Below are positions 15,794-25,000 of a DNA stretch of 26,180 bases, in pieces (the first letter of the stretch is position 1; each line of letters starts with the position of its first letter). A program made the position numbers and the translations under genes. The notes beneath the pieces were generated by a model. The model saw only the letters and a list, made by a program, of their open reading frames with translations. It was not told the DNA's origin and did no database searches. This DNA is from an uncultured Clostridia bacterium (GTDB lineage: Bacteria; Bacillota; Clostridia; TANB77; CAG-508). The DNA lies in contig CAKPCF010000025.1 of the NCBI GenBank assembly GCA_934141445.1, positions 1 through 26,180 of the forward strand, in the 5' to 3' direction.

Positions 15794-17392
15794 ATGGATA
15801 AAAAGAACATAATTATAGGTGGAGCTTGGCCATATGCAAATAGTTCACTACATTTAGGACATATTGCTGGATTAATATCAGGTGATGTGCTAGCAAGATA
15901 TTTTAGACTAAAAGGAAATAATGTATTATATGTTTCAGGTTCAGACTGTCATGGCACACCTATAACTGAAAGAGCCAAAAGAGAAAAAGTAAATCCTAGA
16001 GATATTGCAGGGAGATATCATAATGAATTTAAAACAATGTTTGAAAAACTAAATTTTTCATATGACTTATATTCAAAAACAGATAATGAATATCATAAAG
16101 AAAAAGTAAAAGAGCTTTTCCGTAAATTATATGATAATGGATATATCTATGAAAAAATAGAAAAACAAGCTTTTTGTGAAAAATGTAATCATTTTCTTGC
16201 AGACAGGGAGATTTTATTAACTTGTCCTGAATGCGGAAAAGAAACAAAAGGAGATCAATGTGATAATTGTCTTCATGTACCAACTTCAGAAGAATTAAAA
16301 ACAGGAACATGTATAGAATGTGGTTCTAAAATTTCAGAAAGAGATAACAAAGTTTTATATTTAGCTTTATCTAAATTTCAAAAACAAATTGAAGAGCATA
16401 CTAAAGAAGTAAATAGTTCTTGGAGAATCAATGCCAGAAATGAAACTGAAAAATATTTAAAACAAGGATTAGTAGATAGAGCAGTAACAAGAGACTTAAA
16501 CTGGGGAGTTGAAATTCCAGTTGAAGGCTATGAAGATAAAAGAATGTATGTATGGATAGATGCTGTACTTGGATACTTAACAGACACAATGAAAGTTTGT
16601 GAAGATAGAGGTTTGAATTGGGAGGACTTCTGGAAAGAAGGACATAATAATAAAATCTATATGTGTCATGGAAAAGATAACATTATGTTCCATAGTATAA
16701 TTCTAAATGCATTACTTTTAGGACAAGAGGACAATTATCATCTTGTAGATACAATAGTTTCAGCAGAATATTTGAATTTTAATGACCAAAAATTTTCAAA
16801 GAGCAAAGGCATTGGTATGACAGCACTAGAAGCTTTAGATATATATGATTCTGATTCTATTAGATATCATTTAATTTCTAATGGTCCAGAGAAAAAAGAT
16901 ACAAATTTCACTATTGAAGATTTTGAAAATACGCATAATGGAGAAATTTTAAATAAATTTGGTAATTTAGTAAACCGTACATTAAGATTCAAAGGATTAG
17001 AAGAAATTCCAGCTGGAAACATGGATATCGAAATGGTAAATAAAATAAAAGCTACTTATGAAGAAGTTGGAAAAAATATAGAAAATCTTGAATTTAGAGA
17101 AGCTGTAAGAAATAGTATGAACCTTGTAGAAGAGGCAAATAAATATTATGATTCAAGCGAACCTTGGATTGCTAAAAAAGAAGATACTTCTAAATTTAAT
17201 GATATTATTTATACATGCAGTACAATTATAGCAAATTTATCAAATTTATTTGAGCCAGTAATGCCAGTAGCTTGTGAAAAAATTCGTAAATATTTAAAAA
17301 TAGAAAATCCTACATGGGATTATATAGAAGCTGAAAAAGGATTAAAATTAGAAAATATCGAACCATTATTTACAAGAATTGAAAAGAAGTAA
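15794..17392 (+). CDS. metG: Methionine--tRNA ligase
   Basis: 532 aa. This class Ia synthetase charges tRNA-Met. The HIGH motif is HLGH (H20-H23) in PYANSSLHLGHIAG. The connective peptide carries zinc-binding Cys pairs beginning with CEKC (C128, C131), followed by CPEC, CDNC and CIEC, i.e. the two-knuckle type. The KMSKS motif is KFSKS (333-337). An alpha-helical anticodon-binding domain fills the C-terminal 150 residues. There is no C-terminal Trbp111-like tRNA-binding domain, which many longer bacterial MetGs carry. An AGAAAGGAA ribosome site lies 10 nt before the ATG. The next gene begins 13 nt after the stop. Confidence 0.95.
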   Translation: MDKKNIIIGGAWPYANSSLHLGHIAGLISGDVLARYFRLKGNNVLYVSGSDCHGTPITERAKREKVNPRDIAGRYHNEFKTMFEKLNFSYDLYSKTDNEYHKEKVKELFRKLYDNGYIYEKIEKQAFCEKCNHFLADREILLTCPECGKETKGDQCDNCLHVPTSEELKTGTCIECGSKISERDNKVLYLALSKFQKQIEEHTKEVNSSWRINARNETEKYLKQGLVDRAVTRDLNWGVEIPVEGYEDKRMYVWIDAVLGYLTDTMKVCEDRGLNWEDFWKEGHNNKIYMCHGKDNIMFHSIILNALLLGQEDNYHLVDTIVSAEYLNFNDQKFSKSKGIGMTALEALDIYDSDSIRYHLISNGPEKKDTNFTIEDFENTHNGEILNKFGNLVNRTLRFKGLEEIPAGNMDIEMVNKIKATYEEVGKNIENLEFREAVRNSMNLVEEANKYYDSSEPWIAKKEDTSKFNDIIYTCSTIIANLSNLFEPVMPVACEKIRKYLKIENPTWDYIEAEKGLKLENIEPLFTRIEKK

Positions 17393-17405
17393 CATAGGAG
17401 GAAAT

Positions 17406-18092
17406 ATGGGAAAGTTATTTGTTATAGATGGAACAGATGGATGTGGGAAGCAAACACAGTTAAAAAAATTACAAGAAAGATTAGCAAAAGAAGGCGTTGA
17501 CTATAAAACAGTTTCTTTTCCAAACTATGATAGTCCATCTTCAAGCTTAGTAAAGATGTATTTAGCTGGAGAATTTGGAAGTGATCCAAATTCAGTCAGT
17601 CCATATATATCATCAACTTTTTATGCTGCAGATAGATATGCAACTTTTCAAAAAGGTTATAAAGAATATTACAATAATGGTGGAATTATACTAGCTGATA
17701 GATATACTACTGCTAATATGATTCATCAAGCAGGAAAAATAAGAGATGAAAAAGAACGTGAAAAGTTTATGAGTTGGTTATTTGATTTAGAATTTAATAT
17801 CTATGATTTACCGGAACCAACTCAAGTATTTTTCTTAAATATGCCTATTAAAGTTTCACAAGAATTGATGAAGAATAGAGAAAATAAATTTTCACATGAA
17901 AAAGAAAAAGATATTCACGAAAGAAATCCAGAATATTTAAGAGAAAGCTTTGAAGCTGCTCGTAGCTTAGTTGATAAATATAATTGGAATGAAATTCATT
18001 GTGTAGATGAAAATAATGAATTAAGATCAATAGATGAAATACATGAAGAAATTTTTAATATAGTAAAAAAGGAATTAAACTTAGGTGAGTAA
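17406..18092 (+). CDS. tmk: Thymidylate kinase-like deoxynucleotide kinase
   Basis: 228 aa from the ATG at 17406, preceded by AGGAGG at 17396-17401. The frame is open back to a TTG at 17379 inside metG, but that has no ribosome site. The P-loop is DGTDGCGKQTQ, the DR(Y/H) nucleotide-binding motif appears as ADRYTTAN, and a C-terminal stretch rich in charged residues (NRENKFSHEKEKDIHE) would form the lid. Family enzymes phosphorylate dTMP to dTDP. The residue after the P-loop Lys is Gln where Ser/Thr is usual, and the sequence is divergent from standard Tmk (no GSGKTTQ), so it could be a second, Tmk-related kinase. The stop overlaps the following GTG start by 8 nt, implying translational coupling. 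Confidence 0.75.
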   Translation: MGKLFVIDGTDGCGKQTQLKKLQERLAKEGVDYKTVSFPNYDSPSSSLVKMYLAGEFGSDPNSVSPYISSTFYAADRYATFQKGYKEYYNNGGIILADRYTTANMIHQAGKIRDEKEREKFMSWLFDLEFNIYDLPEPTQVFFLNMPIKVSQELMKNRENKFSHEKEKDIHERNPEYLRESFEAARSLVDKYNWNEIHCVDENNELRSIDEIHEEIFNIVKKELNLGE

Positions 18093-18657
18093 AAAAAGAA
18101 TCGGCTATTTTGGAGGATGTTTTAATCCTGTAACAGTAGCACATGTGAATTTAATAAAAAAAGCTATTGAACAATGTAATTTGGATAAAGTTTACTTTGT
18201 TCCAATGAATGATTTTTATGCAAAAGAAGGACTAGTTTCAGCTCAAAAGAGACTGGAAATGTTAAAAATAGCTTGTGCAAGTGAAGAAAAAATAGAAGTT
18301 TCTTCACTTGCTATTGATTTAGACAAACCAACTAAAGCTATTGATATGTTTGAAGTTATAAATGATAAACATAAAGATTCAGATAACTATTTTATAATGG
18401 GATCAGATAATTTTGAGAAAATTAGTACATGGAAATCAGCAAATAAATTAGAAAATTCATATAAATATATTATTTTAGATAGAGGTATGCAGAATTTTGA
18501 ATTAAATAATGAAAATACTATGATTGTAAAAGATAGTTTTTCAAATAATATAAGTTCAAGTTTAGTAAGAGAAAAAATAAGAAATGATGAATGTGTAGAT
18601 GATCTTATTACAACAGGTGTAAAATCATATATACTAAAAAATAATTTATATAAATAG
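18085..18657 (+). CDS. nadD: NadD-like nicotinate-nucleotide adenylyltransferase
   Basis: 190 aa, starting with GTG at 18085 and overlapping the kinase gene by 8 nt; AAAGGA lies about 12 nt upstream. The nucleotidylyltransferase fold is shown by GYFGGCFNPVTVAHVNL near the N-terminus, QKRLEMLKIA in the middle, a SDNFEKISTW stretch and the C-terminal ISSSLVREKI (the ISSTxIR motif). NadD converts nicotinate mononucleotide to deamido-NAD. The first motif reads NPVTVAH rather than the usual bacterial DPxHxGH: the first His is Thr and the Gly is Ala. It therefore resembles eukaryotic NMNAT (FNPIT) more than standard NadD. Activity on NaMN versus NMN, or another substrate, is not decided by the sequence. 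Confidence 0.7.
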   Translation: MSKKRIGYFGGCFNPVTVAHVNLIKKAIEQCNLDKVYFVPMNDFYAKEGLVSAQKRLEMLKIACASEEKIEVSSLAIDLDKPTKAIDMFEVINDKHKDSDNYFIMGSDNFEKISTWKSANKLENSYKYIILDRGMQNFELNNENTMIVKDSFSNNISSSLVREKIRNDECVDDLITTGVKSYILKNNLYK

Positions 18658-18668
18658 AAAAGGAGTTT

Positions 18669-20312
18669 ATGAGAGGAAAAGTTGTTAATATAAGTATTGG
18701 CCTTTTAAATATTCTTTTTGGAATTTTGATAGGAGTATTTACATATATAATTCCACAAGATATAACTTTATTGACTGTACAAGAAAATAATATTAGAGAA
18801 TATATCTTATTTGCTATTTATATTGTTATGGCAATACTAATATTTATAAATTTAATTGAATATATTATACATAGAAAAGATGGAGAATATAAAAATGGAT
18901 ATTTATTTTCTCTATTTAGTTTAAGCTTTATTTTTATTAAGGAACCGATTATTGCTATACTTCCAATTGTTTCAGGAACTATGATTATAAATAAAACTTT
19001 AAAAGAAACATTAGTTGAAGTAAATAGTATGTCTGCAATTTCAATAGTTATTGTAATAGCTACAAGTATGGCAATTTTAATTGGAGGAAGTGTTTTCTAT
19101 AAGCAAATAGGAACTTATATAAAAAATAAAGAAAATGAAAATGAGCTGGCATATAAAAAGGACTATTTTAGATATGTAACAGAATTAACAGATGAACCTT
19201 ACAATGAGCCTTATATAAATATTAAAAAAGATGGAAAATATGGATATATTACGCCATCAGGACAGCAAGTAATTGATTTTAAATATGATTATGCAACTCC
19301 TTTTATTCAAATAAGTGCTTATGATAAAAAATTTGATATAGCATTAGTATGTTTAAATGGCCAATCTGCTATTATACTAAAAAATGAACGTATAGTAATG
19401 ACATATAGGTCAGAATCTTCAGAAGAAAATTATTCAGCAAAGATTGAAGAGCTTCAAAATTTATATAATAACACTTTTGGTGGTATTGGTACTATATCTT
19501 TTGAGATAAATAAAATAACAGATAATATTTCTAAAGTTCCAGTGTATAGAGAAGAGGGAGAAAAAGATTACACATATAGATATGACTATAATATTGAATA
19601 TGATTTAATTGTTACAAAATCTAGTATGGGACTTGGAGATAAATATGAATTAGCTAAAAAGGATAATTTGAATATCAGAATAAATTTAGATTGTGATGCT
19701 ATTTCTTATGATGAAAATTATGCTTATATTTTTAGTAATGGTACAATTCCATTTTATAGTTTGGATAAAAGAGAACAGGGATGGTTCACAAGTTATGGTA
19801 AGAAAGTTACTATGTCTGGAAAAGCTCAAATTTTAGACTTTTATGATGATAAAATTTTAATACGAAATTATAATGATTATACAGTTTATTTTATTGATAG
19901 TAGAGGAAATATATTGTCAGAAATATATAAGGATATCTATGTTCTTCAAAATGGATATATAGTAAAGGGGCAAAATAATAAATACAAAGTTATAAATAAA
20001 GATTTTAATAAAATTTTTGAAAATGAGTATGATGTAATTGATCCATATTTGGTAAATTATGGAATATTTATTGTTGGAAATACAACAGATGGAATTGAGT
20101 TTAATAATTTTGGATATGCTAATATGAAGTTTTCTTTATTAAATTCTAATGGAGAAGTCATGATAGATAATATTGAACAAATATATGGTAATTTTTATAA
20201 AATTTCTAATGATAAGTCAAAAAATTATTCAATAAGATATTCAGACTTCTTAGAACAAGTAAAAGACATTGAATATAATTTTGTTGGAGATAATTTTTAT
20301 AGCAAGTATTAG
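18669..20312 (+). CDS. WG-repeat-like membrane protein
   Basis: 547 aa. It begins 11 nt after nadD; AGGAG is only 3 nt before the ATG, but no other in-frame start is near. The N-terminal 145 residues hold about five hydrophobic segments (around 7-28, 43-66, 75-90, 93-106, 122-143). The remaining 400 residues are hydrophilic and beta-rich. They contain stretches like WG repeats (KDGKYGYITPSGQQVIDFKY, near residue 186, and GNILSEIYKDI / NNKYKVINKDFNKIFENEYD, near 415-455), with Tyr in place of the usual Trp. WG-repeat domains are of uncertain function, perhaps ligand or protein binding; here the domain would face one side of the membrane. Last gene of the glmM transcription unit, followed by a terminator. 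Confidence 0.75.
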   Translation: MRGKVVNISIGLLNILFGILIGVFTYIIPQDITLLTVQENNIREYILFAIYIVMAILIFINLIEYIIHRKDGEYKNGYLFSLFSLSFIFIKEPIIAILPIVSGTMIINKTLKETLVEVNSMSAISIVIVIATSMAILIGGSVFYKQIGTYIKNKENENELAYKKDYFRYVTELTDEPYNEPYINIKKDGKYGYITPSGQQVIDFKYDYATPFIQISAYDKKFDIALVCLNGQSAIILKNERIVMTYRSESSEENYSAKIEELQNLYNNTFGGIGTISFEINKITDNISKVPVYREEGEKDYTYRYDYNIEYDLIVTKSSMGLGDKYELAKKDNLNIRINLDCDAISYDENYAYIFSNGTIPFYSLDKREQGWFTSYGKKVTMSGKAQILDFYDDKILIRNYNDYTVYFIDSRGNILSEIYKDIYVLQNGYIVKGQNNKYKVINKDFNKIFENEYDVIDPYLVNYGIFIVGNTTDGIEFNNFGYANMKFSLLNSNGEVMIDNIEQIYGNFYKISNDKSKNYSIRYSDFLEQVKDIEYNFVGDNFYSKY

Positions 20313-20333
20313 ATTGGAAAAAATGTTAATAAT

Positions 20334-20399
20334 AATATTGTAATTACTTAATAGAAATAATGTTGCATTATACTATTGTTGTAGTTACAATATTTTTTT
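20334..20399 (+). terminator. Terminator of the glmM operon
   Basis: A 14-bp outer stem (20334-20347 with 20381-20394, one G-U) encloses an inner hairpin (AATAG.../...CTATT) and ends in TTTTTTT. Confidence 0.75.
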
Positions 20400-20417
20400 G
20401 ATGAAAGGACAGTAAAA

Positions 20418-20579
20418 ATGGGAAATCAAAAAATCAATTGTACAGTAGGAAGTTGCAGATATAATGATTGTGGAGCACATCTTTGTGAGCTTGAACAAAT
20501 CAATGTGCAAGCTTGTAAAGATTGTTCAACTGGCAGACCAGATGAATCAAAATGTGGAAGTTATAAAACAAAAGCGTAG
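20418..20579 (+). CDS. Small cysteine-rich DUF1540-type protein
   Basis: 53 aa (MGNQKINCTVGSCRYNDCGA at the start), ATG at 20418 with AAAGGA about 9 nt upstream and TAG at 20577-20579. Seven Cys residues (C8, C13, C18, C23, C33, C36, C46) and H21 suggest a small metal-binding fold. The spacing INCTVxxCxYNxxG...C is that of DUF1540, a family common in Clostridia and found in spore-forming species, whose function is not known. It stands alone between two intrinsic terminators; no clear promoter was seen. Confidence 0.85.
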   Translation: MGNQKINCTVGSCRYNDCGAHLCELEQINVQACKDCSTGRPDESKCGSYKTKA

Positions 20580-20589
20580 AATGTAATTA

Positions 20590-20629
20590 AAAGAGTATGA
20601 AAGAAAAACTGCTTTCATACTCTTTCTTT
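20590..20629 (+). terminator. Intrinsic terminator of the DUF1540 gene
   Basis: A perfect 14-bp stem (20590-20603 with 20612-20625), an 8-nt loop, then CTTT. Confidence 0.8.
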
Positions 20630-20647
20630 ATAAAGTAAAAATACAGA

Positions 20648-20676
20648 TTGATTTTAGAAAATTCCTTTGATATAAT
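20648..20676 (+). promoter_or_regulatory. Promoter of holA
   Basis: TTGATT (20648-20653), a 17-nt spacer and a perfect TATAAT (20671-20676), 29 nt before the start codon. Confidence 0.7.
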
Positions 20677-20705
20677 AAGAAAAAATAAAATGAGAGGCTA
20701 CAAAA

Positions 20706-21722
20706 ATGCAAGTTAGTTATGATAAATTAGAGAAAGAAATTTCAGAAAATCTAAAACCAATGTATTTATTATATGGAGAGGAACAATATTTAGTTGAAAC
20801 TCTTGTAAAGAAAATAAAGAAGAATTTTGGCGAATTATTGCTTGGAATAAATTATGTTGTATTAGATGATACAAATGTTAATAATTTAATTACAAATATA
20901 GAAATGCCAGCTTTTGGATACGAAAAGAAGTTGATAATTGTAAAAAATTCTGGCATTTTCAAAAAAGATGGTAGAAGAAAAACTACTACACCTTTGCAAG
21001 AGAGAATTTGTGAATATATTAAAAATAATTATGAAATTATTGAGGACTCAAATGTAATAGTATTTGTTGAAGAAACCGTTGATAAAAATGCGGTATATGA
21101 AGCTATTGAAAAAAATGCAATAGTTTGTGGTATTGACTTTTTGAAGCCAATACAATTGGTTGCTAGATTAAAAAAAGTATGTGCATTATATAAAGTGAAA
21201 GTTGATGATTCTACTTTAAATTATTTAATTGAAATGGCTGGAACTAATTTGCAAAATTTAATGAATGAAATAAGAAAATTGATTGAATATGCTGGAGAAG
21301 AAAATACAATCACTAAAGATGCAGTAGATGAACTTACAATAAAACAAATTGAAAGTGTAATTTTTGACTTAACAGATAATTTAGGAAATAAAAAAATTGA
21401 AAAAGCACTTGAAGTATTAGATAATCTTATTTATCAAAAAGAGCCTTTACAAAGAATTTTAATAACATTATATACACATTTTAAAAGATTATATTTGTGT
21501 GCTATAGCAATAAATAATAATGTAGATGTTATTTCTACATTGGGATTAAAACCTAATCAAACATTTTTAGTAACAAAATACAAAAAGCAACTTTCTTATT
21601 TTAAAGTAAATCAGTTAAGAAGTTTATTAAATGAATTAGTTGATTTAGATTATAATTCTAAATCAGGAAATATAGATATAGATGTTGGATTAAGAAGCAT
21701 TTTGTGTAGTTATTGTAGTTAA
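20706..21722 (+). CDS. holA: DNA polymerase III delta subunit
   Basis: 338 aa. The delta subunit opens the beta sliding clamp within the clamp-loader complex. The N-terminus (YLLYGEEQYLVETLVKKIKK) is the degenerate nucleotide-binding start typical of HolA, with no Walker A lysine loop. Residues 60-75 (NIEMPAFGYEKKLIIVKN) correspond to the conserved P-x-F-x-x-x-K-L-I-V-V stretch that includes the clamp-binding segment. The middle has the AGTNLQNLMNEIRKLIEY lid region, and the C-terminal helical collar ends in a RSILCSYCS tail. Monocistronic, with its own promoter. rpsT, which often follows holA in Firmicutes, is not here. Confidence 0.9.
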   Translation: MQVSYDKLEKEISENLKPMYLLYGEEQYLVETLVKKIKKNFGELLLGINYVVLDDTNVNNLITNIEMPAFGYEKKLIIVKNSGIFKKDGRRKTTTPLQERICEYIKNNYEIIEDSNVIVFVEETVDKNAVYEAIEKNAIVCGIDFLKPIQLVARLKKVCALYKVKVDDSTLNYLIEMAGTNLQNLMNEIRKLIEYAGEENTITKDAVDELTIKQIESVIFDLTDNLGNKKIEKALEVLDNLIYQKEPLQRILITLYTHFKRLYLCAIAINNNVDVISTLGLKPNQTFLVTKYKKQLSYFKVNQLRSLLNELVDLDYNSKSGNIDIDVGLRSILCSYCS

Positions 21723-21774
21723 AATCTACAATTTTAAAGTAGAAATTTGTAATATAAGTGTAATATTGAAAATG

Positions 21775-21803
21775 TTGACATTAAATTATTGTAATGATAT
21801 TAT
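21775..21803 (+). promoter_or_regulatory. Promoter of the pilin-signal LRR gene leader
   Basis: A perfect TTGACA (21775-21780), a 17-nt spacer and TATTAT (21798-21803). An additional TATAAT at 21809-21814 lacks its own -35 element. Confidence 0.7.
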
Positions 21804-21874
21804 TTTTATATAATAAAGTCTTTAATTTAATTAAAGCAAGCAATCCATAAAAATAAATGTAAAGAGGAAGCCTA

Positions 21875-21910
21875 ATGAACTTTGTAAAAAGAATTTTGCA
21901 ATGTAAATAG
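21875..21910 (+). CDS. Putative 11-aa leader peptide
   Basis: ATG at 21875 and TAG at 21908-21910, encoding MNFVKRILQCK. It follows AGAGGAAG (21863-21870) with good spacing and is itself followed 8 nt later by an intrinsic terminator. A similarly placed short frame (25589-25645) precedes the next pilin-signal gene. Too short to score statistically. Confidence 0.4.
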   Translation: MNFVKRILQCK

Positions 21911-21918
21911 AAATTATG

Positions 21919-21945
21919 GCACTAATACTTGTATTAGTGCTTTTT
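21919..21945 (+). terminator. Intrinsic terminator in the leader of the pilin-signal LRR gene
   Basis: A perfect 10-bp stem GCACTAATAC/GTATTAGTGC (21919-21928 with 21931-21940; in practice an 8-bp stem with a TT-centred loop) followed by TTTTT. It lies between the promoter and the coding region, 140 nt before the start codon. Confidence 0.85.
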
Positions 21946-22085
21946 GTGGTATAAAAATATAAAATTACTATTTTATTGCAAAATGGCAAAAGAACCAATT
22001 ATGTTTTTATATAGTATGACAAAATTGGTTCTAAAAGTCTATTTATATTTCTGGATACTTGCGTAAAACAAAGGAGGAAATTTAA

Positions 22086-25000
22086 ATGGACAAAAGAAGA
22101 TTGAAAGACAAAAAATTATACTTGTGCTATACAAGTGTATCGGAAAATAAAAATGGTATTACACTAATAGCACTTGTAATCTCAATAATTGTAATGTTGA
22201 TTCTTGCAGGAGTAAGTTTAAATGCAACAATTGGAGAAAATGGCATAATGACACAGGCTAAAAATGCAACATATATGCAGGGGATAGCAACATTAGAAGA
22301 ATATTTGCAGTCAGAATATGTAAAGTATTATGATGAAGCAGATGAATATACAAATAAGGTAGAATTATTAGTAAATAAGATGAGTAATCTTTGTTTAAAG
22401 GATGGAACAAAAAATTATATAATTTATAATGGAAAGATGTATTATTTGCTTAATAAACAAGCATTACCAGAAGAGATAAGAAAACAATTAAGAGGAGGAG
22501 ATACGACAGACTATTTAAGTTATATAAGATTAAAAGATGTGTATGGGATAACAGAAGATTTGAGAGTGTATTATTGCAGTGAAGGAACAGATAATGTACT
22601 AGGAACATTGAATACATCAGAATTAGATCCAAATACACCACTAGTAAAAGTAAATACAGATAATGAAGTAAAAAGTGCAATATCAGAAGCATTGTCCAAA
22701 TTAGGAGTAGAAGTTGGAGAAAATGGAGTAACAGTAGGAGATGCATCAAAGATAAAGGACTTGGAACTAGATGGAAGTAATTATAATATAACATCAATAT
22801 CAGCTTTGTCAGAAATAAGTACATTAAAGACATTAACTTTATCAAATGTAACATTGGATAATTTAGATGGACTAGAGAATTGTACATTATTAACAGGAAT
22901 ATATTTTAAGAATTGTAAAATAAATAATTATACAAAAATATCAACAGCATGGAATTTGCAATACTTGTATTTGTACTTACCACCAACAATGAGTGAAACA
23001 GATGCAAATACACAGGTAGAAAAATTAGGAGAAGGTTTAGCAAATGCAACAGAGATAAAAAACTTGGAGTATTTTGGAATAAGTGGCACAACAGATTTTT
23101 TTGAAAAACAACATATATATGATACTAAGGATGAAAACACAAAATTTTGTGTTGAAAAATATAGTTCTAATTCAATAAGTAATTTTTCAAATAGTGAATC
23201 TTTGAAAAATGTAGCATCTAATATAAAAGAAAAAATAAAATATATGTATTTACCATGTAATAGTATTAGTAGTATGGATTTTCTAGAAGGATATAAAAAT
23301 ATATATGAATTAGATATAATGTATAATAAAAAACTACAAAATTTAAATGGTTTACAAAATCATAATACTTTAAAATATTTAGGAGTACAAAAATGTGATA
23401 TAAGTGATATTAGTGACTTATCAACAGTTTCAAGTTTACTAATAATATCATTACATTCTAATAAAAATTTAAATAATTTGGTTGGAATTGAAAATAATGT
23501 AAGTTTGTATAAATTATTAGTACAAAATTGTAATTTAATAGATATAAGTTCTTTGAAAAGCTTATTAAATTTAAGCTATGTAGATTTGCAAAATAATTTG
23601 AGTTTAACAAATGTTTCTTACATAAAAAACTGTATAAAATTAAATACATTGTATTTAGCTGGAAATGAAAATATGCAAGTTAATACAGTACAGGAAATAG
23701 AAAGTATAATAAAGCAATGTGGAAATAATTATAGCTTGCCTAATAAATATTTGAAATATTTTACTACTGTTACAACTTATGATTATGCTAATTCTGAACT
23801 TAATGATTATTCAGAGGAAATAAATGCCTTAAAAGATAGAACAAATATAAAATTTTTGAGATTAAATTCTAATATAAATTTAGGAAAATCAAGAATAGGC
23901 ATGCATTTAAAAATGGGAAGTTTATTAAAATCTGATTTAAATAAAATAGAGAAAAATTTAGATTTGTCAACAGAAGAAACAGCTATAATAAATGAATGGA
24001 AAACGTATTCAGAAAATGAATTATCAAATTTGTCTGAAACACAGATAGTAAGTACAGAACAAGAAAATGATATATATTTTAGGTATTTACTTTCAACATT
24101 AACAGGATTAGAACAATTATCTATTGAAAATATATCTAATATTACAAAATTAGATTTTTTAAATAGTTTTGCAGATGATAATAATTTTGGAGAATTAGAT
24201 TTAAGAGGTACTATAATAACAGATTTATCAATTTTAGAAACAAAGGGAAAAAAGCTTTATGCATTGGCAGTATCTAACAATGAAATAGATTTTAGTAAAA
24301 TTCAAAATGTTTTAAATAATTTTTATTTTAATACTAATTCTAGTGCTGGAAACTATAGGGTGACTACAATTACAGGAAAAACAATAGTAAATGGAAATAA
24401 TAAAGGAATTATGATATATGATGAAAATATGGACTTTTCAAAATGTGACAAGGTAAAATATTTTGTTAGTAATATGCAGTCTGTATATGATCAAAAAAAA
24501 GTTGGGATTGTAGTTGACCTGACAGGAATGACATCTTTAATAAATGCTAATATGCTAGGAACAAGAATTCATTGGATATTGCCTTCAAATCTTACTGTAG
24601 CAAGTGTATATGCTTCTTCAACTGCGGATTTTAGTAAATGTAATAAGTTAACTTATGTTTCAATAAGCTGGCAAGGAACAACATATACAGAAAGATGTTT
24701 ATCAACACTAGGAAATTCACCATTAATAGAAATAGATATAGGTTATAGCAATAATGATTTGAATTTACTGGATAAGTATTTAGTTAAGGCCAAAGAAACA
24801 TTAGAAAAAATTGATGTAAAAGGAATTAACGGAAATAATAGAAATCCGGGATGTAGTGGAACTTTTGAAGACTTAAAAGATTTTAAAAATTTAAAGGAAG
24901 TTTTTGGAAATTATGGCTGCAATGATAGCATTTTAAATGGAGTTGAGAATTTAACTAATTTAACAACTTTACAATTACAAGGTTGTGACATATCAGACTT

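Larger units (their letters stand above)
21723..22085 (+). other. 363-nt leader/intergenic region before the first pilin-signal gene
   Basis: It contains a consensus promoter (21775-21803), a small hairpin CTTTAAT-TTA-ATTAAAG (about 21821-21837), an 11-codon reading frame with ribosome site (21875-21910), a terminator (21919-21945), and a second perfect 10-bp hairpin without a T run (21991-22000 with 22023-22032). A strong AAGGAGG (22071-22077) precedes the coding region. The order promoter, short ORF, terminator, gene is that of an attenuated leader, but no known riboswitch was recognised. Confidence 0.6.

Noticed and set aside
17379..17405. Upstream extension of the thymidylate kinase to a TTG at 17379
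   Set aside because: It overlaps metG and has no ribosome site; the ATG at 17406 follows AGGAGG and gives the normal family N-terminus.
21815..21920. A known c-di-GMP riboswitch in the leader of the pilin-signal gene
   Set aside because: Considered because c-di-GMP riboswitches control pilin genes in C. difficile, but the conserved core sequences of class I or II are not visible.
22450..23140. Leu-rich minus-strand frames opposite the LRR gene
   Set aside because: They arise from the AT-rich repeat codons on the plus strand; no start signals or domain features.
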